64,000 nucleotides of DNA from Tachypleus tridentatus (lineage: Eukaryota > Arthropoda > Merostomata > Xiphosura > Limulidae), in NCBI RefSeq assembly GCF_004210375.1, contig NC_134833.1, positions 145,320,127-145,384,126 on the forward strand, given 5' to 3'. The notes beneath the pieces are model-generated. The model had not been told where the DNA came from and did not search any database. It worked only from the letters and a program-made list of their open reading frames with translations. Of this stretch, positions 55,701-64,000 are shown in pieces; within the stretch, counting starts at the first letter, position 1, and each line of letters starts with the position of its first letter. The translations under genes and the position numbers were made by a program.

Positions 55701-57679
55701 TAATGCATGTGGGTTATCATAATTTGAGTTATTAGTATGGGAATAACCTGAGACCCAAATCAATTGCATGCCTCTGTAAGTGGAAAAATAATTAAAGATT
55801 TATTTTATAGTGTAATTAATAATTATAGAAGACAAATGCTGTGCAGCTTTAGAGAAAATTGAATGTTGACTTCAGTTTGCTTAAAACTAAACTCGTTTGT
55901 ATAGTTTAATAGTGTAGTTCTTCTTTAAATATTGTTTGAAAAACTTCACCATTAATTATTACCTTTGAATATGACTTGTGCTTATTGACATTATCTAGTT
56001 TGATCCAACATTGTTACTTGAGTTTAAAATTACAGACAGTTCATGGCCTGTAACCTTCATTCAATACTACGTCATTGAGTTTCTAACATGTGTTCACGCT
56101 TTCCGTTAAATCTGTATTTGTCTCAAATTTACAGAGTAGTTTCAAGATAACTGTCTTTTAAAACCTTCAGGAACCACAATAAGCTGGAAAAGAAAGGTAA
56201 TTTCTGAAAAAATTCTTCACAGACAATAGCCTTCCATTACAATAAAAAATTACTTGTTCATACATGGATATAATTTTCTTTCAGACTTGCTTTAAATTTT
56301 GTTAAAAAAAGTTGTCATCAGTGCTTACTTACATGAAGTATGACTTACATTATGTAACCTAGATACATAATTACAAAAATTTAATGTGTTAATAACTCTT
56401 GATATTCTACTTTAACTACTTAAAACATTTTTTTTTAAATGCTTTTGATTTGTATCATCATCAACATTTACAAAATTGTACAACATATAACTAACTGGAA
56501 GAGGTGTTTATCCACATTATATCTGATAGGAAGATAGCAGTTACATTTTCTTGCCCATGTTCTGATCAGTTGAAAGTTTATGTATGATGAGACCTGCTTT
56601 GGTATGATTTTGTTTTATTTTTGTTTCGGCTTGCTTTTTAACTTATAGTGATCTAAAATAATTAGTTAGAGCTTTGGACTTGCTATTTTTTCATGCAGTC
56701 CTTCCTTGTAATTTTGTTTGCTTACGTTTGTCAGTGTTTTTTTTTTTTTCTAATACATACAAAAGCCTGTGCCTAGCTTGTTTGTTATGGTTTTAGTTTA
56801 TTTTCATATAGTAATCTTTTTTTATAAAATAATGCATTATTACTGGAATATTGTATATTTAACTTTATAGAATTTCTAAATTATTCATTAAATTGTCACA
56901 TTTGTTATTTAAAGTTGTAATGCGTGTAATAGTTTTCAAGCTTGAAAATGTGTGGTTTGTCAGTAATGTTACATTTATATATTCTATATTTCTAGAGGTT
57001 TTAAAAAGGTTGCTTTATTCTTATACTATGTAAATGATAACTTTATTATATGTTACAAAAGTTACAAATTTTGAAAATGTTAACTTAAAATATTATTCTT
57101 TCCTCGTTGGTGACTTCCCAGAGAATGTTTAGATAATGAAGGTATCTCATAATATGAATTTTGAAATAAAGTATGCAAAACATTTTTATCTTGTCTCAAG
57201 ATCTTAGAATGGTTTTTGTTTAGAGAACTTATATGTTGACATCTTTCTTCCTAAATGATTTAACATTTACTGAATATTGTAAAAATTGTTTTTCAAGAAA
57301 TGGATAATTTCTGGAAGATACATTTATTTATTACTGACTTTGGTGGATAAGCTTTATAAAGTGATAGTATCAAACATCACCAAAGTGAATCAATAAACAT
57401 TTAATGAATATAGTTTTATTTCTGTATATTTCTTATATTTTGGTAAACATTATCTAATTATGAAACAACTAAGTTTAATTCTTTTCTCTTGGTAAAAGTA
57501 AAGGCAAAGCGAATTGCAAGATAAATCTATATAAGGCTTAGACCACAAATAAAACAGTGAAGATGAGAGAAAGAATTAAATCTACAGTAGTGACATCTAC
57601 AAAATTAATCTCTCCTGTTTTACCAGCATTTAATTCTCATAAGATGATTGTTAATTTTGTGTCAATATTTTCTGGTGGT
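55701..57679. other. No gene seen
   Basis: AT-rich and T-run-rich; no domain or repeat recognised. Confidence 0.55.
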
Positions 57680-58100
57680 TTGTTGAGTCTTTGAAAAAAA
57701 GCAGTGACTGTAATTTTGATGATCTTACTGATTTTGCAAATGTGAGATGGTTGAGTAGAGGAAAAGTCTTGGAACGATTTACTTCCTTATTTCCTCAAAT
57801 AAAAGATAATCTTGTTGAAAAAGGTAAGATTCAAAATTTCCTTGGAATTGAAACTGTTCATGGCAGTGTGATTTGGACTTTCTGTGCAAATCTTTCATTT
57901 TTGATTCTGCGGTTCAACAAAACTAAAGTACCAGGAAACAACTGAAGCTACACTGTATGTTGAAGAATGTTTACAAACTAATTGATGTTTAAAACTGGGA
58001 TATTAGTTTTGGATCCAAAAACATTTAATTTAAAATAAACAAATACAGAAGTTACTCTCTCTCTTTTTTTAGAAACGTTAATGGCATATCTACATGTTTT
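57680..58100 (+). pseudogene. hAT transposase fragment (ZBED5/GTF2IRD2-like)
   Basis: The open stretch 57691-57945 reads DFANVRWLSRGKVLERFTSL, matching the RWLSRGxVLKR motif of this hAT group, followed by a diverged FLGIETVHGSVIWTFCAN. Stops follow. No ends or target duplication found. Confidence 0.6.
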
Positions 58101-58500
58101 TTATGACGTTGAGCTTTGAAAAACACGTGTATCAAGGTTCTATTTGCGAATATGAGTGTTCCAGATCAGATTCAATTTCTCATAACGAATTCCATAAAAT
58201 GCTTATTAAATGCTGTCAGTATCCATACTCTCATGATTTCTTCCACACCTTTTCTAGTTGATTTGGTTCGTATCTCTATTCAGTTGTTTCTTTCTGTACG
58301 TTTTAAATTGATATTGATATAATAGCCTTTACACAAACCCTTTCACGAAATATGCTCATTATTTGACATGAGATTTTCTTCACAAACTATGCATTTAACA
58401 TTTTCCATATCCACACACAAACTGTTAAAACAATATACCATTTTATTGTTCCTAATTAAATTACATCTTCTAAACTACTTCTGAGGCACGTAACTTCTCA

Positions 58501-58768
58501 ACCCGGCATGGCCAAGCGCGTAAGGCGTGCGACTCGTAATCTGAGGGTCGCGGTTTCGCGCCCACGTTGCGCCAAACATGCTCGCCCTCCCAGCCGTTGG
58601 GGCGTTATAATGTGACGGTCAATCCCACTTTTCGTTGTAAAAGAGTAGCCCAAGAGTTGGCGGTGGGTGGTGATGACTAGCTGCCTTCCCTCCAGTCTTA
58701 CATTGCTAAATTAGGGACGGCTAGCACAGATAGCCCTCGAGTAGCTTTGTGCGAAATTCCAAAACAAG
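58501..58768 (+). mobile_element. SINE-1 copy
   Basis: Full-length; the head begins ACCCGGCATGGCCAAGCG. Imperfect flanking CACGTNANTTC (58490 and 58770) suggests a target duplication. Confidence 0.88.
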
Positions 58769-59216
58769 ACACGTGAGTTCAATATTGTTGACGGTCAATG
58801 GTTAAGTACTAGGAGGTTACAATTGAGGGTCTATAATATTTCGTGATTCGAACGTTTCCTAAACCTCAGAGATAAATGTCTACTTACTTTAGTGGAGTGG
58901 TTCTTAAGCTTGTTAGAGGTACAGAACCCCGAAAGTTTCACAGAACCCTTCGTAATTGGAAATATAAAATATGATTTTTTTTCAAATTTGAAACATAAGT
59001 AGATATTTTACTAGTGCACATAATGAGCTATGCATCAGTTGCACACAATATGACAATACCAACAAAACATGAATTTCACACAAAACAAAAAATTAACTCA
59101 ATGAATATTTACTGCAAATCAATGTGACTTGCTGTAGCCTTTCAGAGACAAGTTCAAAAATGCGCGGCTTCACCTTGGCAAGTGCCACTCTCATATCATT
59201 TTCGCAACAAAGTTTA

Positions 59217-60370
59217 CTCTTCCAAAAAAGAAACGCAAAAGGCAAAATTTGAGAAAAATTGTTAACAAGTTCATTCCGAGTACTTCTGTATGACATGTGT
59301 GAAACTTTGCACATTCACTGCTGAACGTCCAAAGTCTGCAAAGGCGAAGTCCAAGCTCACTAGTTAAAGTTTAACGTCACTACTCGTCAATAACGAGTAT
59401 GCACCCCGTGAGCATCAATAACTGATTGGCATCATCTGCCCATGGAAGCGATGAGATGACGAATCACATCCTGTGGAATGGCTGTCCACTCAGCCTGCAA
59501 AGCTGCTGCAAGCTGAGGTAGAGTCTGCGGTTGAGGTTGTCGCCGTCGCAGACGTCGGTCCAACTCGTCCCAAAGATGTTCGATGGGGTTTAAATCTGGT
59601 GATCTGGAGGGCCAGAGAAGAACGTTGATGTTGTGGTGTCTCAAGAAGACAGTGGTGAGTCGGGCTGTGTGAGGACGGGCGTTGTCATGTTGAAAAACGT
59701 CGTTGACGTTCACCATGATGGGTTGCACATGGGGCCTAAGAATCTCGTCGACGGTTGCGTACGGTCTGATCGGAAATCCTACACAGCTCTGGTATGGTTG
59801 AGGCAGTAGACGTCGCAGTGGTGGTCCTATCCCGAAGGTGACGTAACCGGATGTAGCGATCTTGTGCGGGCATGGTCACACGAGGTCTGCCAGATCGTGG
59901 ACGGTCACGAGTTGATCCATGTTGTTGGTGACGATTTCATAGCCTTGTGATGGTGCTTGGGTGGACATTCACAGCTCTGTCAACATCTGATCGAGATTCG
60001 CCTGCTTACAACGACCATTGGCGTTGTTGCGTTGTGCCTCTGTCAGTCTTGGCGTAATTGTATTGCGTGTCGGTGGCTAAACACTGAGCTATGGAAACCG
60101 AGAACCCGCCACTTTTATAGGGATTTTGCACATGTTGCACTTGCAGAACATGCAGATCTCTCAAACACATTTATTCGACACGAATGCGTTTTGGCGAAAA
60201 ATCCGTTGTTTTCCTCCGTTTTCAAAGTGCACAACTTTTATTGTCATTTTGGTCTGACAATCAGTGCCTTAACACGTGTAACATCACATACTCTGAGCTT
60301 GTAACGTTATTACATATATTTCTCTTTAAAATAAAAAAAATATCCCTTTTGCGTTTCTTTTTTTGAAGAG
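59217..60370 (-). mobile_element. Tc1-like element with internal deletion, inside the hAT
   Basis: Terminal inverted repeats of about 26 bp (left 59217-59242, right about 60344-60370, ending AAGAG) flanked by TA on both sides. The minus strand encodes an N-terminal helix-turn-helix region (HPSTITRLWN-type, GSTRDRPRSGRPRVTMPAQD, DRYIRLRHLRDRTTT) followed directly by the DDE end (FQHDNARPHTARL, WPSRSPDLNPIEHLWDELDR). The segment with the first catalytic Asp is deleted, so this copy cannot encode a functional transposase. Confidence 0.9.
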
Positions 60371-61325
60371 TATATGTTCCTTTTCTTCGTATTTATGTCT
60401 ACCATCCTCGAAAAGGATTGCTCGCAAAGATACGTTGTAACAAACGGTATGAGTGTCTCAAGGGCTTTCTTAGCAATAAGAGGATACGCTACGATTTGGT
60501 GACATTAAAACGTTGAGAGCGTTGTTGTTCTGAAAAGTTCACGTTGAATTTGGCTCTGCTGAAGTTCAACGATTTCGTCGAGGTACGCATCATTGACATC
60601 TGCTGTCGCAACACTAAACGTAAACGGCTTTCTCACACATGCTGGATATGACTCTCTGGTGAGGAAGTATCCGTCGAGAGACTTTGCGAGCTCATCTAAG
60701 TGCATGGCAATTGCTTGCTTCAGTTCCCCGAGTACAGAAATGTCTTCGATTTCAGACACATCTTCTATCTCACTTACACTGTCGTCCAGCAGGGGAAAGT
60801 TTGCAAAGTTATTATTTTCTGTTCGTCGTTTCCATAACGGTAGCTTTTCTTAAAAGCCTTCAGGTGTTCTACCGCTTCGATGATGTTCACTCCACCGCCC
60901 CGCATCTGTTGATTAAGATGACTGAAAACATTGAAGATATCGGCCATGTATGCCAAAATTGGAGTGTACTCAGATTTTTCGAAGCAATCTGCATGAGAAT
61001 GTTGGTGGTCTCGCAAAAACAGGGCTAATTCCACACGCATGGCAAAAACACGATTCAGAACCTTTCCCTAGGATAACAACCGATCGTTAGAATGGTACAG
61101 AAGTACCACAAATTCAAAGCCCATTTCATTACATAGCTCTTTGGAGATGCGGTGCTTCAGGACATTATTTCGCAGAAGATTGAAAGATTAGGAAAAAATA
61201 AAAAATGACGCAGGATTACTACAGTCACAAGTCGATTACTAAGCGCACGAAGTTCCTTGCAGCACAGATATTAAGGCCAAGTGATGTGACGTGTTCAGCC
61301 GCAGCCAATGATGGCCAAGTGGGCA

Positions 61326-61599
61326 GGCCCGGCATGGCCAAGCGTGTTAAGGCGTGCCACTAGTAATCTGAGGGTCGCAGGTTCGCATTCCGGTCGTGCC
61401 AAACATGCTCGCCCTCCTAGACGTGGGGGTGTTATAAGTGACGGTCAATCCCACTATTCGTTGGTAAAAGAGTAGCTCAAGAGTTGGCGGTGGGTGGTGA
61501 TGACTAGCTGCCTTCCCTCTAGTCTTACACTGCTAAATTAGGGACGGCTAGCATAGATAGCCCTCGAGTTGCTTTGTGCGAAATTCCAAAACAAATAAA
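61326..61599 (+). mobile_element. SINE-1 copy inside the hAT
   Basis: Full-length plus-strand copy; perfect 11-bp target duplication CCAAGTGGGCA at 61315-61325 and 61600-61610, within the hAT non-coding end. Confidence 0.93.
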
Positions 61600-62185
61600 C
61601 CAAGTGGGCATGACGTCACGGATCATACGAGTGGAATGAACGAAATTGACACACACACAGTGTGCGTGTTTTGACCTTCGCCGAACACCTGAGACTGACT
61701 CACCGAACCCCCTGGGTTTCGCCACTGCTTTAGTGAATTAAAGATATTTTTATTATGACTATACTGATAATTTCAAATATGTTGGTGGCGTCTTACGCTT
61801 GTTCTAAACTATTATAACACAATTTGTGCCATTCAACTTTATATATCAAACAAATTTGTCCAATGTGTAATTGTCCCTCGGTTAAGTGAGTAACATTTTG
61901 GACTTACAACACTTAAGTCTGGTATTATATTTTTTAGAACAAAAAATACAGCTCTAAATAATGTGAGCTTGCATTTTATGTCCTGTAAATTATGTTTAAA
62001 ATACCTAACATACAAAATAATGTACTTAGTATCTACCCGAATCAAATACGAAAAATCACTAAATACAAAAGCTAGGTAGAACAAGCAAATAAACTTCAAA
62101 AATGGAATCAAAGCAGACAGAGATATAAAAGGACATGCCACTTCACCGAATACTGAACACTTCAGAAGGAAAATTATTCATTTAT

Positions 62186-63240
62186 ATCAGGTTATCCCAT
62201 TAGTAATGTCCCAAAGTTTAATACAGAAGGGGGAATCACCATTTCTGTCTTTTTAGAAGGTTGTAATGACTACAGTATATACTAAGACATGTATACACCT
62301 GTCCAGACAAATGGAAGAAACTAAACCAACTCCACTTTTTAAGATCATCAATAAAATAAACTATCATGAAGATGGATGTGTCTACAGCTTAAGTGATGCG
62401 CCACGTTCAGGTTGTCCTGTTGAGTTTATTTCCTGATTTTCTGCTGGTGCACTTGATGAAGATTTTGCTGTTACAGTTGGAGAACTAGCACAAAAGCTTA
62501 ATTCAACCCATTCAACAGTTCACCGTCATCTACAACAGCTTGGAAAGGTGTCAACTCTTGAAACGTAGGTTCCCCATTATTTGACAGAAGCCAACCTTAG
62601 AACAAGAGTGGACATTTGTACGTATGTGTCTTCTTGTGAACGTAACTCACCATTTTTGGACATGTTAGTGACTGGAGATGAAAAATGGATATTTTATAGC
62701 AGTTTTTAAGTGCCGCAGATAATGGATCAGTGCAGGTAAACTGGCTAAAGCACAGCCCAAAATGGAGTTAGACCATAGGAAAGTCTTGTAAAGCATTTGG
62801 TGGGATATCGTTGGTGTGATCTACTTTGAGTTGATGCCACTCAATCTAAGGATTTCTTCAGACTTCTATTGTCAAAACAGTTCGTGCGCTTCAATGTTGC
62901 ACTGAAAGATAAGAAGCCTGCTTTTGTCAATCTTAAAGGTGTTGTGTTACACCAGGATAATGCACGGCCCCATACAACAAGGATTACATCTGCAAAAATA
63001 GAAGAGATAGACTGGTTAAAACTTCCATCATTGTCCTTATTCTCCAGAATTTTCCACATCTGATTATCATCTCTTCTGAAGTTTGCAGAACTATCTTGAT
63101 GGAAAAGAGCTTGGAACACATGAACATCTCTAAATTACCCTCTCTACATTCTTTTCCTCCAAACCCCAACAATTTTATGGAAGTTTCATTCAGAAGCTTG
63201 TGAATCGTTGGCAGGGAGTAATTAATAATAATGGAACATA
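62186..63240 (+). mobile_element. Mariner pseudogene
   Basis: Left end GGTTATCCCATTAGTAATGT resembles a mariner inverted repeat. Plus-strand fragments in order: DAPRSGCPVEF, DFAVTVGELAQKLNSTHSTV, HRHLQQLGKVS, FLDMLVTGDEKWIFY, GVVLHQDNARPHTTR. These are the helix-turn-helix and DDE landmarks of mariner, including both GDEKW and HQDNARPH Asp residues. The third Asp region (normally YSPDLAPSD) is replaced by a shifted frame. Several stops and frameshifts; no right-hand inverted repeat was found. Confidence 0.85.
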
Positions 63241-64000
63241 CATTATTAATTAAATAACATTAATAGCGTTTGAAATCCTTTCTCCTTTACTGAATTTAAA
63301 ATCAGACATTATTTAAGTGAAGACTGATATTAGGAACTCACCTACTTTGTGTATAGCTATCTCGGAATTTCATCAGAATCATTATAGTTTTCAATCAGGC
63401 AACCTTAAAATATTTCTTTTATGAATAATTTACAATATTTTATGAATACAAAATCTGAGTCCCTATGTTTTGTCAGCTTCAATCCTTTTTGTTTTTCTTT
63501 TTAAGTTCAGTAGCCAGCTCTACTTGTCGACTGAATTATGATTTGGTTTTTCCTTGTATATGATTGTTTACTATTTTTGTAAGATGGTATAGGAGGGTTT
63601 GTTGGATGTAATATGTATTTTATAGATTCCAGACTTTAACATAGTATTATAATAAACATACTGGTCAAAGCTCATGTATACGATTTCGCTCTATAAGTTA
63701 ATAGAAAGTGTATCTTTCTTATAAAAGAGCGATTACAGTGGGTAAGACACTATATGTACCTTTTCATGACATGTGGATCAGAAAATCTAGATGAGTTTTT
63801 TATTACTTAAAACTAGTTTCCGTCCCATCAGTACATAGCGCAATTTACGATAGTTATAATACTGTTTGGAGAATATTCCCAATATGCTCATAGTAAGGAA
63901 CATATATACAGGAAAAGAGGCCGGCAATCAACTTTACCTCCCTCTATCATACAATGCATACCGACTGTTCATTCTACGTCATATTTATGAGCATGCGCAA
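63241..64000. other. No gene seen
   Basis: AT-rich sequence after the mariner remnant; nothing recognised. Confidence 0.55.

Larger units (their letters stand above)
58895..61727 (-). mobile_element. hAT element with nested Tc1-like and SINE-1 insertions
   Basis: Perfect 8-bp target duplication CTTTAGTG at 58887-58894 and 61728-61735. The ends GAGTGGTTCTTAAGC and (reverse) CAGTGGCGAAACCC resemble the CAGTGGTT-type hAT ends. The minus-strand transposase fragment begins near 61170 (LKHRISKELCNEMGFEF), has a stop in the RWLSRGKV-equivalent, then MRVELALFLRDHQHSHADCF, FSHLNQQMRGGGVNIIEAVE and ETLIPFVTTYLCEQSFSRM; after the Tc1 insertion it resumes NDMRVALAKVKPRIFELVSE. This is the C-terminal half of a ZBED5/GTF2IRD2-type hAT transposase. 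The N-terminal half and zinc finger are missing. Confidence 0.88.

Noticed and set aside
60593..61028. Plus-strand open frames of 86 and 114 codons
   Set aside because: Antisense shadows of the minus-strand hAT transposase, whose protein matches the ZBED5/GTF2IRD2-type order.
1..64000. CRISPR array, operons or bacterial defence genes
   Set aside because: The tandem arrays have no unique spacers, genes have spliceosomal introns, and the repeats are animal SINE, LINE and DNA transposon families.

Overview
This is animal nuclear DNA: AT-rich, short exons separated by long introns, and dense with retroposons. My best guess is a chelicerate, most likely a horseshoe crab. The guess rests on the dominant tRNA-derived SINE, which I associate from memory with horseshoe-crab genomes, and on the intron-rich animal genes; species was not tested.

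Layout. Positions 1-9600 hold no recognisable host gene. They carry seven SINE-1 copies, a tRNA-Asn-like repeat and a jockey-like LINE fragment. Positions 11358-28267 (minus strand) hold one well-supported gene, ACBD3/GCP60. Its eight coding exons join in phase to 463 codons (acyl-CoA-binding domain, charged coiled coil, Q-rich segment, GOLD domain). Its introns contain a 67-bp x6 array, a 33-bp x25 array touching a splice acceptor, a Penelope-like element and a hAT fragment. Positions 29163-31310 are a minus-strand CR1-type LINE whose 3' end is tandemly duplicated. Positions 36231-51388 (minus strand) carry exons of a second gene, whose terminal exon encodes a module like short-chain collagen C4; two single-base frameshifts are visible in it. 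The same stretch holds Penelope-like elements, several SINE families and diverged minisatellites. Positions 53890-55700 hold a minisatellite of about 60 bp and a decayed CR1. Positions 57680-63240 are a graveyard of DNA transposons: a hAT element with an intact 8-bp target duplication that contains both a Tc1-like element and a SINE, then a mariner pseudogene.

Themes. (1) Minisatellites sit directly on the 3' splice sites of three exons in two genes, and in at least two cases the repeat unit contains acceptor-type sequence. (2) Penelope-like elements repeatedly show a minus-strand body joined to a plus-strand 3' terminal piece, and their ends carry a conserved CTGANGA-stem-CGAAAC motif resembling a hammerhead ribozyme core. 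(3) Three tRNA-headed SINE families share a related tail. Nothing here is prokaryotic, and I saw no CRISPR array or operon.

Exon boundaries were derived by eye from GT/AG sites, reading phase and family resemblance; no alignment or search was run.
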